Assembly: GCA_012719445.1 (NCBI GenBank)
Contig: JAAYAH010000144.1
Location: 1 to 64,000 of the forward strand
Length of the DNA stretch: 64,000 nt
Source of the DNA: Actinomycetales bacterium
GTDB taxonomy: Bacteria; Actinomycetota; Actinomycetes; Actinomycetales; Kineosporiaceae
Reading direction: 5' to 3'
The notes beneath the pieces are model-generated. The model made no database searches and was not told the DNA's origin. It was given only the letters and a program-made list of their open reading frames with translations. Made by a program: the position numbers and the translations under genes. Each line of letters opens with the position of its first letter. Position 1 is the first letter of the stretch. Positions 16,753 to 26,012 of the stretch are shown here, piece by piece.

Positions 16753-16834
16753 GCGGGAGTGGTGTAACTGGCAGCCACGCAGGATTTAGGTTCCTGTGCC
16801 TTCGGGCGTGAGGGTTCGACTCCCTTCTCCCGCA
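16753..16834 (+). tRNA. tRNA-Leu (anticodon UAG)
   Basis: The acceptor stem GCGGGAG (16753-16759) pairs with CTCCCGC (16827-16833), with discriminator A at 16834. The anticodon stem CAGGA/TCCTG encloses the loop TTTAGGT with anticodon TAG at 16787-16789. A long variable arm (around TGCCTTCGGGCG) and the T-arm AGGGTTCGACTCCCT identify a type II leucine tRNA. No CCA is encoded. A -10-like TAGGCT (16739-16744) precedes it by 8 bases. Confidence 0.95.
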
Positions 16835-16948
16835 CCCAGGATCGACCTGCGGCACCACTGCCGCCCCCAGGAGCTCCGGAGCCGTGGTGCCGTTCAGGGG
16901 GTCGAGCACCTGTGAGGACTGCAGCCCAGGCCGGCGACGGAAGTCCCG

Positions 16949-18631
16949 TCACTCCACCACGACCTCGAGGGCGTGCCAGCCGGTCGCGCCGTCCGGCTCC
17001 GGATCCGACCGCTCCCCCTGCTGCACCGCGCCGGTCCCGTCGACCGCTCTGACCCGCAGCACGTGGGTGCCGGGGGTCGCGTCCCAGAAGTAGATCCACT
17101 GCCGCCAGGTGTCCACGCTCGCCTCTGCGGCGAGGGTGGCGGGCCGCCAGGGGCCGTCGTCCACCCGGACCTGCACGCCACGGATCCCCCGATGCTGCGC
17201 CCAGGCGATCCCCGCGACGGGGACCCGCCCCGGCCGCACCCGGGCATCCAGCTTCGGGACGTCGATCCGGGCCGAGGTCTTCACCGGGGCCCGTTCGGAC
17301 CAGCCGCGACTCGACCAGTACGCCGTGGCCCGGTCGAACCGGGTCACCTCGAGCTCCACGACCCACTTGGTCGCCGACACGTAGCCGTACAGCCCGGGGA
17401 CGACCATCCGCACCGGGAAGCCGTGCACCAGCGGCAGCGGCTCGCCGTTCATCCCGACGGCCAGCAGCGCGTCCCGGCTGTCGGTGAGCACCGGGAGCGG
17501 GGTCGAGCAGGTCCAGCCGTCGGCCCCGGTCGACAGCACCATGTCGGCCTCGGGCAGCGGTGACGCCTCGGCGAGCAGGGGGGCGATCCGGGCACCGAGC
17601 CAGGTGGCGTTGCCGATGAGGTGGCCGCCGACCTCGTTGGAGACGCAGGCCAGGGTCACGTCCCGTTCCACCAGGCCGCGGCCGAGCAGGTCGGCGAAGT
17701 CCAGTCGCACCTCCCGACGGACCAGGCCGTGCACCCGCAGCGACCAGTCCTCGGGGTCGATCCGGGGCAGGGCGATGCTGGCGTCGATCCGGAAGAAGTC
17801 GGCGTTCGGGGTGCGGAACCGCTCGACCCCGGGGACACCCACCTCGACGGTCGGGGGGATCGGCCGCTGGGCCTCGTCCGGGACGGGCAGCCGGACCCCG
17901 GCCCGCCACTCGTCGACCCGACGCAGGTACCCGTTCAGCCACCGGCCGAACCCCGTCCCGAGGAGGCCGACGCCGGCGACACCGGCCGCGGCGACGAGGA
18001 TCGCCCGCCGGTCCGGACCGGTGAGCACCGGCTCCTCCGGCGGAAGCGCGGGCGAGCCGCGGGACGGCTCCTGGGGCACTCCCGCGAGGGTGCCGAGCCC
18101 GGAGAGGGCGAGGGCACCGGCCGCGGCCCCGAGCAGGCTGGGCAGGGGTGCCCCGAGGGTCGCCTCGGGCCGGGTGATCGCGGCCAGCGCGGCGACGGCA
18201 CCGAGGGCGTACACCGCCCGGCGGGCCACGACCGGACGCCTCCGGGCGACCAGGCCGATCACGGCGGACAGGACGAGGAGCACCGCGACGGTGCCGACGA
18301 CGAGGGCGAGCTTGTCCTGGAACCCGAAGACCTCGATGGCCGCGTCCTTGAGCCACGGCGGGACGCGGTCGATAACGGCCTCGCCGACGGCGACGACCGG
18401 GGCCGCCCACTCGCCGACGAACGCCGCCACCACCTGCGCGGTCCCGAGCCCGAACACCGCGGACCCGACGCCGACGGCTGCCCAGACCGGTGCCGTCGAG
18501 CGGATGTCGGGAGCGTCGGGATCCCCGGCGGGATCGGCTCCGGTGCGGGGACCGAGGGCGCCAGGAGGGTCGGGACCGTCCTGCCCGCCCGGCTCCGGGT
18601 TCCGGCTCTGGGCGGAGGGGGTCTGCTCCAC
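16949..18631 (-). CDS. Membrane-bound molybdopterin oxidoreductase of the sulfite-oxidase family
   Basis: The 560-residue protein has a Pro/Gly-rich N-terminus, then about five hydrophobic helices between residues 48 and 235. A sulfite-oxidase-type molybdopterin domain follows (about 270-440: NADFFRIDASIALPRIDPEDWSLRVHGLV, DVTLACVSNEVGGHLIGNATWLG with the Mo-binding Cys, VHGFPVRMVVPGLYGYVSATKWV). A C-terminal Mo-co dimerisation domain (VAGIAWAQHRGIRGVQVRVDDGPW) ends the protein. It probably acts on the outer face of the membrane on sulfite or a similar oxo compound. The substrate is not determined. GTG 18631 is the likely start. Confidence 0.88.
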   Translation of the reverse strand: MEQTPSAQSRNPEPGGQDGPDPPGALGPRTGADPAGDPDAPDIRSTAPVWAAVGVGSAVFGLGTAQVVAAFVGEWAAPVVAVGEAVIDRVPPWLKDAAIEVFGFQDKLALVVGTVAVLLVLSAVIGLVARRRPVVARRAVYALGAVAALAAITRPEATLGAPLPSLLGAAAGALALSGLGTLAGVPQEPSRGSPALPPEEPVLTGPDRRAILVAAAGVAGVGLLGTGFGRWLNGYLRRVDEWRAGVRLPVPDEAQRPIPPTVEVGVPGVERFRTPNADFFRIDASIALPRIDPEDWSLRVHGLVRREVRLDFADLLGRGLVERDVTLACVSNEVGGHLIGNATWLGARIAPLLAEASPLPEADMVLSTGADGWTCSTPLPVLTDSRDALLAVGMNGEPLPLVHGFPVRMVVPGLYGYVSATKWVVELEVTRFDRATAYWSSRGWSERAPVKTSARIDVPKLDARVRPGRVPVAGIAWAQHRGIRGVQVRVDDGPWRPATLAAEASVDTWRQWIYFWDATPGTHVLRVRAVDGTGAVQQGERSDPEPDGATGWHALEVVVE

Positions 18632-18744
18632 CAGCCCAGGATGCGGCCGGTCCGCTGAGCTCGCACCCGGGGCGGGGCGAACCCCCGAGACGCGGCGGTG
18701 AGCGCGCGGGGCTCAGCCGGACGGCGTCCGGATCCGCGGGACGC

Positions 18745-19521
18745 TCAGCCCAGCAGTGCCCGGATCCGCGGGACGAGGGCTCGGAAGGCCCGGCCGCGGT
18801 GGCTGATGGCGTCCTTCTCCGCCGCACTCATCTCCGCGGTGGTGCGGCGCTGCCCGTACGGCTGGAAGACGGGGTCGTAGCCGAAGCCGTTGCTGCCCCG
18901 GGGCTGGTGCACCAGGGTGCCGTCGATCCGTCCCTCCACGACGTGCGCCGTCCCGTCCGGTAGGGCGAGCACCGCCGCGCAGGCGAAGTGGGCACTGCGG
19001 GCGCCGTCCGCGACGTCGGAGAGCTGGGCGAGGAGCAGGTCCAGGTTGGCCACGTCGTCCCCGTGCCTGCCGGCCCACCGGGCACTGAACACCCCGGGCG
19101 CCCCGCCGAGGACGTCGACGCACAGCCCGGAGTCGTCGGCGACCGCGGGCAACCCGGTGGCGAGCGCCACCGCACGGGCCTTGAGGGTGGCGTTCTCGGC
19201 GAAGGTCGTCCCGGTCTCCGGGACGTCCGGCACGTCGGGGAACGCCGCGACCCCCACGATCTCCAGCCGCGTCCCGGCGTGGGGCTCCTCGGGGTTGTGC
19301 CCGGCCCCCGACGGGGAGCCCAGCTCCTCGGCATGGTCGACCCGGTCGGCATGGTCGACCCGGTCGGCCTGGTCGGCATGGTCGGCCCGGTAGGCAACGG
19401 GGTCCAGCACGGGGATGCCGGCCTCGCCGAGGATGCGCGACAGCTCCAGCACCTTGTGCGGGTTGCGCGTGGCGAGCACGAGCCTCCTGGTCGCCGTCCG
19501 CGCCGTCGTGGACTCCGTCAC
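18745..19521 (-). CDS. rdgB: dITP/XTP pyrophosphatase (non-canonical purine NTPase)
   Basis: The Ham1/RdgB enzyme removes inosine and xanthosine triphosphates from the nucleotide pool. It has [52 protein letters not shown], and [14 protein letters not shown] roughly 40-residue insertion after LDPVAYR, not expected in the family, contains the repeated [10 protein letters not shown] peptide, encoded by 18-bp repeats at 19333-19386. GTG 19521 overlaps the rph stop as GTGA, with GGAGG upstream, so translation is likely coupled. The gene ends the murI-MBL-rph-rdgB group. Confidence 0.95.
   Translation of the reverse strand: MTESTTARTATRRLVLATRNPHKVLELSRILGEAGIPVLDPVAYRADHADQADRVDHADRVDHAEELGSPSGAGHNPEEPHAGTRLEIVGVAAFPDVPDVPETGTTFAENATLKARAVALATGLPAVADDSGLCVDVLGGAPGVFSARWAGRHGDDVANLDLLLAQLSDVADGARSAHFACAAVLALPDGTAHVVEGRIDGTLVHQPRGSNGFGYDPVFQPYGQRRTTAEMSAAEKDAISHRGRAFRALVPRIRALLG
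19333..19386. repeat. 18-bp tandem repeat inside rdgB
   Basis: Two 18-bp units (19333-19350, 19351-19368) followed by two 9-bp half units up to 19386. They encode the HADRVD-type insertion in RdgB. The period keeps the reading frame. Confidence 0.85.
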
Positions 19522-20246
19522 CGCCCCAGCGCCTCCTCCTGCCGACGTGCCAGCACGGCGCACCCGGACACGGCGAGATCGAGCAGGGCGTCCAGCTCGG
19601 CCCGGTCGAACGGCACCCCCTCCGCCGTGCCCTGCACCTCGACGAACCGGCCGTCCCCGGTGACCACGACGTTCATGTCGGTCCCTGCGGCGACGTCCTC
19701 GGTGTAGCAGAGGTCGAGCACCGGCCTGCCGTGCACCACCCCGACGCTGACCGCGGACACCGACCCGGTCAGCGGCTCCTTCCCGGACCGGAGGACGCCC
19801 TTGTTCCTCGCCCAGGCGACGGCGTCGGCGAGCGCCACGTACGCCCCGGTGACGGCGGCGGTGCGGGTCCCTCCGTCGGCCTGGAGCACGTCGCAGTCCA
19901 GCACGACGGTGTTCTCGCCGAGCGCCCTGGTGTCGACGACCGCGCGCAGGCTCCGCCCGATCAGGCGGGAGATCTCGTGGGTCCGCCCGCCGATCCGGCC
20001 CCGCACCGACTCCCGGTCGGACCGGGTGTTCGTCGACCGGGGGAGCATCGCGTACTCGGCGGTCACCCAGCCCTCACCGGAGCCCTTGCGCCAGCGCGGC
20101 ACGCCCTCGGTGAACGAGGCCGCGCAGAGCACCCGGGTCTTGCCGAACTCCACCAGGACACCGCCCTCGGCGTGGTCCAGCCAGTTCCGCGTGATGCGTA
20201 CCTCGCGCAACTCGTCCGGAGCGCGCCCATCGGGTCGGATCGTCAC
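19518..20246 (-). CDS. rph: Ribonuclease PH
   Basis: The 242-residue phosphorolytic exoribonuclease trims tRNA 3' ends in the cytoplasm. It has the PH fold with [11 protein letters not shown] at the start, [66 protein letters not shown], and the phosphate-site region [20 protein letters not shown] (written here as [10 protein letters not shown]). GTG 20246 is chosen because the -10-like TAGGCT (20260-20255) is 8 bases upstream, as for murI. TTG 20255 would add three residues. The stop overlaps the rdgB start. Confidence 0.95.
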   Translation of the reverse strand: MTIRPDGRAPDELREVRITRNWLDHAEGGVLVEFGKTRVLCAASFTEGVPRWRKGSGEGWVTAEYAMLPRSTNTRSDRESVRGRIGGRTHEISRLIGRSLRAVVDTRALGENTVVLDCDVLQADGGTRTAAVTGAYVALADAVAWARNKGVLRSGKEPLTGSVSAVSVGVVHGRPVLDLCYTEDVAAGTDMNVVVTGDGRFVEVQGTAEGVPFDRAELDALLDLAVSGCAVLARRQEEALGR

Positions 20247-20303
20247 GGACGGCAAGCCTAGACGAGGCCACCCACCACCTCCGCGCGAGGACTCCGGCCG
20301 GCC

Positions 20304-21113
20304 TCACACCTCGTGCACGTCTCCGGGCAGTGCCAGCAGCACCGGCCCGGCGAAGACCTCGCGGGCCTCCGCCGACACGACGGCCGGATCGGTCCAGGCC
20401 GGGATGTGGGTGAGCAGGAGCCGCCCCGCCCCGGCCTCCGCGGCCACCTGCCCGGCGCGCCGTCCGGTGAGGTGGACCCCGCGCACGGCGTCCTCGCGAC
20501 CCTCCTGGAACGACGCCTCCGCCAGCAGCAGGTCGGCACCCCGGGCCAGGGTGGCCAGGGCGGGGCAGGTGTCGGTGTCCCCGGAGAAGGCCAGCACCCG
20601 GCCGCCGTGTTCCAACCGCAGCCCGTAGGTCTCGACGGGGTGCCGCACCCGGTACGCCGTCACCGTCACCGGCCCGAACCGGACCGGCGTCCCCTCCGCC
20701 CACTCCCGGACGTCGAACACCTCGGCGAAGGAGGGCCGGTCGGCGTCCTCGGCGGCGGGCGCGTCGGGGCCGATGTCCCCCCGCGCGTCGTAGGCCCGGT
20801 CCAGCCGGTCCAGGGTCCCCCGCGGCCCGTGCACCGGCAGCCGTCCGGGGTGCCTGCCCTCGGGGTCGTAGGTGCGGACGACGTACAGCCCGCAGGCGTC
20901 CAGGCAGTGGTCGGCATGCAGGTGGCTGAGCAGCACGGCGTCCAGCTCCCGCAGCCGGACCACCCGCTGCAACGGGCCCAGTGCCCCGTTGCCCAGGTCG
21001 ATCAGCAGCCGCCAGCGCCGGTCCTGCGCGTCGTCGGCCTCCACCAGGTAGCAGGACGTCGCGGCCTCGGGCCCCGGGAAGGACCCGGCGCAGCCGACGA
21101 CCGTGAGCCTCAC
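20304..21113 (-). CDS. MBL-fold hydrolase, Rv1339-like
   Basis: The 269-residue metallo-beta-lactamase fold protein has the zinc-binding signature [43 protein letters not shown], and late [27 protein letters not shown]. The same position between murI and rph in mycobacteria is held by Rv1339, reported as an atypical cyclic-nucleotide phosphodiesterase, so that activity is a reasonable guess. A tRNase-Z-like role is less likely given its length. GTG 21113 overlaps the murI stop (GTGA). There is a 57-base gap before rph, which has its own promoter-like box. Confidence 0.85.
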   Translation of the reverse strand: MRLTVVGCAGSFPGPEAATSCYLVEADDAQDRRWRLLIDLGNGALGPLQRVVRLRELDAVLLSHLHADHCLDACGLYVVRTYDPEGRHPGRLPVHGPRGTLDRLDRAYDARGDIGPDAPAAEDADRPSFAEVFDVREWAEGTPVRFGPVTVTAYRVRHPVETYGLRLEHGGRVLAFSGDTDTCPALATLARGADLLLAEASFQEGREDAVRGVHLTGRRAGQVAAEAGAGRLLLTHIPAWTDPAVVSAEAREVFAGPVLLALPGDVHEV

Positions 21114-21913
21114 GCGAAGACCCCCGCGTGCTCGACGGCGGCCACCTCGGGACCGAGGAACCGGCGGGCCAGCCGCGCGAACGGCTCGGGATCGCCGGTG
21201 GCCAGGAACCGGTGCCGCGGTGCGGGCAGGTCCGGCTGCCGTTCCAGATCGTGCGAGACCAGCGCCCGGTAGACGTCCTTCGCGGTCTCCTCGGCGCTGG
21301 ACACCAGGGTCACCCGCTCCCCCATCACCAGGGAGATCACCGCGGTGAGCAGCGGGTAGTGGGTGCAGCCGAGGACGAGGGTGTCGACGTCCGCCTCCCG
21401 GACCGGGTCGAGGTACCGGTGCGCGACGGCGAGCAGCTCGGGACCACCGGTGACGCCGCGCTCGACGAACTCGACGAAGCGGGGGCAGGCCCTCGCGGTG
21501 AGCTGCACGCTCGAGGCGACGGCGAACGCGTCGTCGTAGGCCCGGGAGTTGATCGTCGCCTTGGTGCCGATCACCCCGATCCGCCCGCTCCTGGTCGCGG
21601 CGACCGCGCGCCGGGCCGCGGGCAGGATGACCTCGACGACCGGGACGTCGTACCGTTCCCGGGCGTCGTGCAGGGTGGCGGCGCTCGCCGAGTTGCACGC
21701 GATGACCAGCAGCTTCACCCCGGACTCGACCAGGCCGTCCATGATGTCCAGGGCGTGTGCCCGCACCTCGGCGATGGGTTTCGGACCGTAGGGTCCGTGC
21801 GCCGTGTCGCCGACGTAGACCACCGGCTCGTGCGGCACCTGGTCCAGGACCGCCCTGGCCACGGTGAGCCCGCCGACGCCGCTGTCGAGGATTCCGATCG
21901 GTGCGTCCGTCAC
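21110..21913 (-). CDS. murI: Glutamate racemase
   Basis: The 267-residue cytoplasmic enzyme converts L- to D-glutamate for peptidoglycan. It has [17 protein letters not shown] with the first catalytic region, [27 protein letters not shown] with catalytic Cys, and [11 protein letters not shown] with the second catalytic Cys. GTG 21913 ([12 protein letters not shown]) is preferred to the upstream GTG 22018 because TAGGCT (21927-21922) lies 8 bases upstream in the same arrangement as for rph; the extension is Pro/Gly-rich. It heads the murI-MBL-rph-rdgB group. Confidence 0.96.
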   Translation of the reverse strand: MTDAPIGILDSGVGGLTVARAVLDQVPHEPVVYVGDTAHGPYGPKPIAEVRAHALDIMDGLVESGVKLLVIACNSASAATLHDARERYDVPVVEVILPAARRAVAATRSGRIGVIGTKATINSRAYDDAFAVASSVQLTARACPRFVEFVERGVTGGPELLAVAHRYLDPVREADVDTLVLGCTHYPLLTAVISLVMGERVTLVSSAEETAKDVYRALVSHDLERQPDLPAPRHRFLATGDPEPFARLARRFLGPEVAAVEHAGVFA

Positions 21914-22103
21914 GGACAGCGAGCCTACGGGGGACCCCGGCCGGGAGGCGGGAGACGTCCCGCACGCCCACCGGTGGCCAGGTGTGATCATTTCCACGTT
22001 TTGACCCCACTTCGCCACCGGTGGGCGGGCACGCGGGCGGGCGGGTGGGACTGGCGGGTGGGGTGGGCGGCTGGACCGGTTGCCGGGTGGGGTCGGGGCG
22101 CTG

Positions 22104-22709
22104 TCAGCCGGCGACGGCTTCGACGAGCGACTCCTGCCACCAGGTGAGCACGTCGTAGAGCAGCGCGAGCCCGGCCCAGGGGTGGTCCTCGTCGGCGAAC
22201 CCCGAGGCCACGGCGTGCAGCCGGGAGGCGTCCTCGTCCGTGCGCAGCCCCAGCCGCTCCGCCAGCACCAGCCGGACGTCGGTCATGGCCACCAGCAGCG
22301 CCTGCGCCTGGTCGAGGGTCAGCGCCGTCTCCGCGCCGCCGGTCGCCGGGCCGGCCTCCAGCGCGTCGACGGCCCGGCGGATCGCCTCCTGCTTGCGCTG
22401 CCGCAGGCCGCGCTCGGTCAGCCGGCGGAACTCCCCCGCCAACTCCGGGTCCTCCCGGTGCCCCTCGGGGAGCAGCCGGGCGATCGCCGGGTCCTCCGGC
22501 GGTGCGACGGGCCCGGGCGAGAGGTCGATGCCCACCAGTTCCGCCAGCGGGTCGACGTCCCGCGCGGCCCCGTGACCGGCCGTGCCGTCGTCGAGGAGAT
22601 CGTGCACCTGGGAGAGCAACGACACGAGGACGTCGCGCTCGTCGGGACCCAGGTTCGGCTGGATCCGGGCGGACTCGCCCCGGCCGCGACGCCGGAAGGG
22701 ACGGCTCAC
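22104..22709 (-). CDS. DUF2017 protein
   Basis: The 201-residue cytoplasmic protein belongs to the actinobacterial DUF2017 family, whose function is unknown and which is nearly always found next to clpS. It has an Arg-rich N-terminus ([11 protein letters not shown]), [39 protein letters not shown], and ends [24 protein letters not shown]. It starts 4 bases after the ClpS stop, so the two are co-transcribed and may act together in ClpCP proteolysis. That role is inferred from position only. Confidence 0.88.
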   Translation of the reverse strand: MSRPFRRRGRGESARIQPNLGPDERDVLVSLLSQVHDLLDDGTAGHGAARDVDPLAELVGIDLSPGPVAPPEDPAIARLLPEGHREDPELAGEFRRLTERGLRQRKQEAIRRAVDALEAGPATGGAETALTLDQAQALLVAMTDVRLVLAERLGLRTDEDASRLHAVASGFADEDHPWAGLALLYDVLTWWQESLVEAVAG

Positions 22710-22713
22710 CCGG

Positions 22714-23004
22714 TCACCTGTCCTTCTGGAAGGTCGCCCACAGCCCGAAGGCGTGCATGGCCTCGGTGTGCCGCTCCATCTCCTCGCGGCCGCCGGTCGC
22801 CACGACCGCCCGCCCGCGCTGGTGCACGTCCAGCATGAGCTTCGTCGCCTTCTCCTCGGGATAGCCGAAGTAGGTCCGGAACACGTAGGTGACGTAGGAC
22901 ATGAGGTTCACCGGGTCGTTCCACACGAGCGTCACCCAGGGCGGATCGAGGGCGACCCCCTCCTCGATGTCCGGTTTCTCGAGTTCGACGGGTGCGACGG
23001 ACAC
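22714..23004 (-). CDS. clpS: ClpS adaptor of the Clp protease
   Basis: The 96-residue adaptor delivers N-degron substrates to ClpC/ClpA. It shows the core motif [19 protein letters not shown], then [47 protein letters not shown], which contains the substrate-pocket and ClpA-contact regions. GTG 23004 follows TAGAGT (23016-23011) by 6 bases, so the mRNA may be leaderless. Forms a pair with DUF2017. Confidence 0.95.
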   Translation of the reverse strand: MSVAPVELEKPDIEEGVALDPPWVTLVWNDPVNLMSYVTYVFRTYFGYPEEKATKLMLDVHQRGRAVVATGGREEMERHTEAMHAFGLWATFQKDR

Positions 23005-23085
23005 CCTCCAACTCTAGGACCCGACCGGGGCGTCCGACGCCCGGCGCGGCCCGGGCGGGGCAGCCCGGGCCCCCGGCACCCACCG

Positions 23086-24558
23086 TCAGCCCACCGACAG
23101 GACGCTCCAGCCGTAGGGACCGAGGACGACGTCACCGTCCCCGTCGAGGTGCAGGTCGTCGCCCGCCTCGACGCGGGACCGGCCGAGGCCGGGGAGGCGG
23201 TCGGCGGGAACGGTGGCCGGTTCGTCGGCGCTGTTGAGCAGGGTGGTGACCGCGGGGGGTCCGCCGGCAGCCGGGCCGTCGGCCGAACGCACCGCCGGGC
23301 CGTCGGCCGAACGCACCGCCGGGCCGTCGGCCGAACGCACCGCCGGGCCGTCGGCCCGAGGCACCGTCCGCAGCACCACCGTCCGTTCGGTGAGGTGCTC
23401 CACGGTGGTCCGGCCCCTGGCCAGCCAGGGGTGGCGGCGGCGGACGGCGACGAGCCGCTGGTGCAGCCGGTAGATCGGCCAGCCGTGGGGTGCCAGCTCC
23501 GCCGGCGTCGCCGGGAACGAGGGCCGGATCTCGTCGTCCCCGCCGAACCGTTCCTCCTTCTCGCCACGGAACGCCTGCTCGTCGCCGTAGTAGACGGACG
23601 GCGTCCCGGCGACCGTGAACAGGATCGCGAGCGCGTGGGGAAGGTGCCGGGGATCGTCCAGCCGGGTGCCCAGCCGGGTCACGTCGTGGTTGCCGATGAA
23701 GGTCTGCGGCAGGAACGCCTCGGCGAACCGGGCGTGCCTGCCGAGGGCGTGGTCGAGCTCGAAGAAGTTGCCGTCGTTGAGGCTGCTCCAGACCGCCTTC
23801 CACAGCTCGTACTGGGTCACCCCGTCCAGCCCCGAGGTCTCGACGTACTCGACGTAGTCCTCGTGGATCATCTCGCCGAAGACCCACGCGTCCGGGTGCT
23901 CCGCCCTGACCCGCCGCAGCACCGGCGCCCAGAACTCCGGCGGGACGGCGTACGCGGCGTCGAGCCGCCAGCCGCTCGCCCCGCGGTCCAGCCAGTGCGT
24001 CATCACCCGGGTGACGTGGTCGGCGACGGCCGGTTCACCGTGCTCCAGGGCCACGAGGTCGCGATGGCCCTCGAAGCAGTCGTGGTCCGGGCCGCCGAAG
24101 TCGGGGTGCTCGCGGTCCCAGTGGATCCGGAACCACCGGGCCGCCTCCGAGTCGGGGCCGTCCCGCAGCGCCTCCTGGAACTGCCGGAACCCCCGCCCCA
24201 CGTGGTTGAAGACCCCGTCCAGCACCACCCGGAGCCCGCGCTCCGCCGCCTGCTTGACCAGCCGGTCGAAGCTCGCGGCGTCCCCCAGCCGGGGGTCGAT
24301 CCGGAAGTGGTCCAGGGTGTCGTACCCGTGGCTGCGGGAGGCGAAGACGGGGCCGAGGATCAACCCGGAGCAGCCGAGCTCGGCGACGTAGTCCAGCCAG
24401 GGCAGCAACCGGTCCAGCCGGTCGGTCACGGGGAGCTCCCGGGACGCGTCGCCGGCCGAGTCGGGGTGGGTGTCGCCGACCAGCCCGGGGGCGCCGGTGA
24501 ACCCGAGCGGGTAGACGTGCCACCACACGACGTCTCCTGGCCAGGACACCACGACCAT
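23086..24558 (-). CDS. Intracellular GH13 alpha-amylase-family enzyme
   Basis: The 490-residue protein lacks a signal peptide. It shows GH13 regions: GLVLDGVFNHVG (region I, here RVVLDGVFNHVG), GWRLDAAY (region II with the Asp nucleophile), FGEMIH (region III with the acid/base Glu) and FIGNHDVTR (region IV). It resembles the cytoplasmic alpha-glucosidase/cyclomaltodextrinase type that cuts maltodextrins or related alpha-glucans. A C-terminal segment carries nearly four copies of the eight-residue unit ADGPAVRS, encoded by 24-bp repeats at 23270-23362. ATG 24558 has GGGAGGGA directly upstream. It is divergent from pncB. Confidence 0.9.
   Translation of the reverse strand: MVVVSWPGDVVWWHVYPLGFTGAPGLVGDTHPDSAGDASRELPVTDRLDRLLPWLDYVAELGCSGLILGPVFASRSHGYDTLDHFRIDPRLGDAASFDRLVKQAAERGLRVVLDGVFNHVGRGFRQFQEALRDGPDSEAARWFRIHWDREHPDFGGPDHDCFEGHRDLVALEHGEPAVADHVTRVMTHWLDRGASGWRLDAAYAVPPEFWAPVLRRVRAEHPDAWVFGEMIHEDYVEYVETSGLDGVTQYELWKAVWSSLNDGNFFELDHALGRHARFAEAFLPQTFIGNHDVTRLGTRLDDPRHLPHALAILFTVAGTPSVYYGDEQAFRGEKEERFGGDDEIRPSFPATPAELAPHGWPIYRLHQRLVAVRRRHPWLARGRTTVEHLTERTVVLRTVPRADGPAVRSADGPAVRSADGPAVRSADGPAAGGPPAVTTLLNSADEPATVPADRLPGLGRSRVEAGDDLHLDGDGDVVLGPYGWSVLSVG
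23270..23362. repeat. 24-bp tandem repeat inside the GH13 gene
   Basis: Three identical 24-bp units (23270-23293, 23294-23317, 23318-23341) and a diverging fourth. They encode ADGPAVRS on the minus strand near the C-terminal beta domain, outside the catalytic barrel. Confidence 0.9.
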
Positions 24559-24613
24559 TCCCTCCCGCGATGCTCGTGCCCGTGACCCTCGGGGACGGGC
24601 CTACGCTGCCGAC

Positions 24614-25933
24614 GTGCCGTCGACAGCGTTGCTCACCGATCAGTACGAACTCACCATGGTCCAGGCCGCGCTCCGGAACGGCACGGCACGCCGCCGGTGC
24701 GTCTTCGAAGTCTTCGCCCGGCGTCTCCCGCCGGGCCGCCGGTACGGGGTCGTCGCAGGGACGGCGCGCCTGCTGGACGCGATGACCGCCTTCACCTTCG
24801 GCGAGGAGGAGCTGGCCTCCCTCGCGGAGCGTCGGGTCGTCGACCGGGAGACGCTGGACTGGCTGGCCGACTACCGCTTCGGCGGGGACGTCTCCGGGTA
24901 CCCGGAGGGCGAGTGCTTCTTCCCCGGCTCCCCCGTCCTCGTCGTCGAGGCGCCGTTCGCCGAGGCCGTGCTGCTGGAGACGCTCGCACTGTCGATCCTC
25001 AACCACGACTGCGCCGTCGCCTCGGCAGCCAGCCGGATGGTCTCCGCGGCGCACGGGCGGCCCTGCCTGGAGATGGGGGCACGGCGCACCCACGAGGAGG
25101 CGGCCGTCGCCGCGTCCCGGGCCGCCTACCTCGCCGGGTTCTCCGCGACGAGCAACCTGGAGGCCGGTCGCCGCCACGGCGTCCCGACCATCGGCACCGC
25201 GGCGCACGCGTTCACCCTGCTCCACGACGACGAGCGGGCGGCGTTCGCGGCGCAGGTGGCGGCCCTCGGCACGGGGACGACGCTGCTCGTGGACACCTAC
25301 GACGTGCCGACGGGGGTCGCCACCGCCGTCGAGGTCGCCGGGCCGTCGCTCGGCGCGGTCCGGCTGGACTCCGGGGACCTGCTGGAACAGGCCCTTGCGG
25401 TGCGGACGCAGCTCGACGGTCTCGGGGCACGGGACACCCGGATCGTGGTGACCAGCGACCTCGACGAACACGCCATCGCCGCGCTGGCCTCGGCCCCCGT
25501 GGACGCCTACGGCGTCGGCACGTCGCTGGTCACCGGATCGGGAGCGCCGACGGCGAACCTCGTCTACAAGCTCGTGGCGCGCGAGGCCGCCGACGGGAGC
25601 ATGGTCGGCGTCGCCAAGCGCAGCCACGACAAGCCGACCATCGCCGGGCGCAAGGACGCGCTGCGGCGGTACCGGCCGGACGGCACGGCCGAGGCCGAGG
25701 TGCTCCGGCTGACCGCGACAGCAGCCGCCGGGACCGGTGAGCGCCGGCTGCTGCACCCGCTGCTCCGGCGCGGGGAGCCGGTGGGGACCGACGGGCTGGT
25801 CGAGGCGAGAGCCAGGCACGCCGCGTCCCTGGCCGAGCTGCCGGCAACGGCGCGGCAGCTGTCCCGGGGCGAGCCCGCCATCCCGACGGTGGTCGAGCAC
25901 GCCCCGGCCCCCGGAGGGAGGATGGCGGGGTGA
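24614..25933 (+). CDS. pncB: Nicotinate phosphoribosyltransferase
   Basis: The 439-residue enzyme converts nicotinate and PRPP to nicotinate mononucleotide in NAD salvage. It has TDQYELTMVQAALRNG, FEVFARRLPPGRRYGVVAG, the active-site stretch GARRTHEEAAVAASRAAYLAGFSATSNLEAG, GTAAHAFTLLHDDE, VRLDSGDLLEQA and GVGTSLVTGSGAPTANLVYKLV. GTG 24614 is preceded by TACGCT at 24602-24607 with 6 bases between, so the mRNA may be leaderless. It pairs functionally with pncA just downstream: PncA makes nicotinate and PncB uses it. Confidence 0.95.
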   Translation: MPSTALLTDQYELTMVQAALRNGTARRRCVFEVFARRLPPGRRYGVVAGTARLLDAMTAFTFGEEELASLAERRVVDRETLDWLADYRFGGDVSGYPEGECFFPGSPVLVVEAPFAEAVLLETLALSILNHDCAVASAASRMVSAAHGRPCLEMGARRTHEEAAVAASRAAYLAGFSATSNLEAGRRHGVPTIGTAAHAFTLLHDDERAAFAAQVAALGTGTTLLVDTYDVPTGVATAVEVAGPSLGAVRLDSGDLLEQALAVRTQLDGLGARDTRIVVTSDLDEHAIAALASAPVDAYGVGTSLVTGSGAPTANLVYKLVAREAADGSMVGVAKRSHDKPTIAGRKDALRRYRPDGTAEAEVLRLTATAAAGTGERRLLHPLLRRGEPVGTDGLVEARARHAASLAELPATARQLSRGEPAIPTVVEHAPAPGGRMAG

Positions 25934-26012
25934 CGACCGGGCCGTGGCCGGCGCGATGACGACCGGGCCGTGGCCGGCGGGATGACGACCGGAGGGAGGA
26001 CGGCGGGATGAC
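25931..26012. repeat. 26-bp x4 repeat spanning the pncB-pncA junction
   Basis: Copies begin at 25931, 25957, 25983 and 26009. The first two units are almost identical and the last is only the tgacgac core. Each copy carries (A/G)TGACGAC, the sequence of the pncA start, so the start codon itself is repeated three times upstream. The 26-bp period puts successive copies in different frames. Confidence 0.85.

Noticed and set aside
20304-22010. A single 568-residue minus-strand protein covering murI and the MBL gene
   Set aside because: Only the C-terminal 269 residues are the MBL-fold protein; the front part is a shadow of murI in another frame. GTG 21113 overlapping the murI stop is the real start.
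23270-23362. Regular 24-bp repeats as a possible CRISPR array
   Set aside because: Units are directly adjacent with no spacers and lie in frame within the GH13 gene. No cas genes are present.
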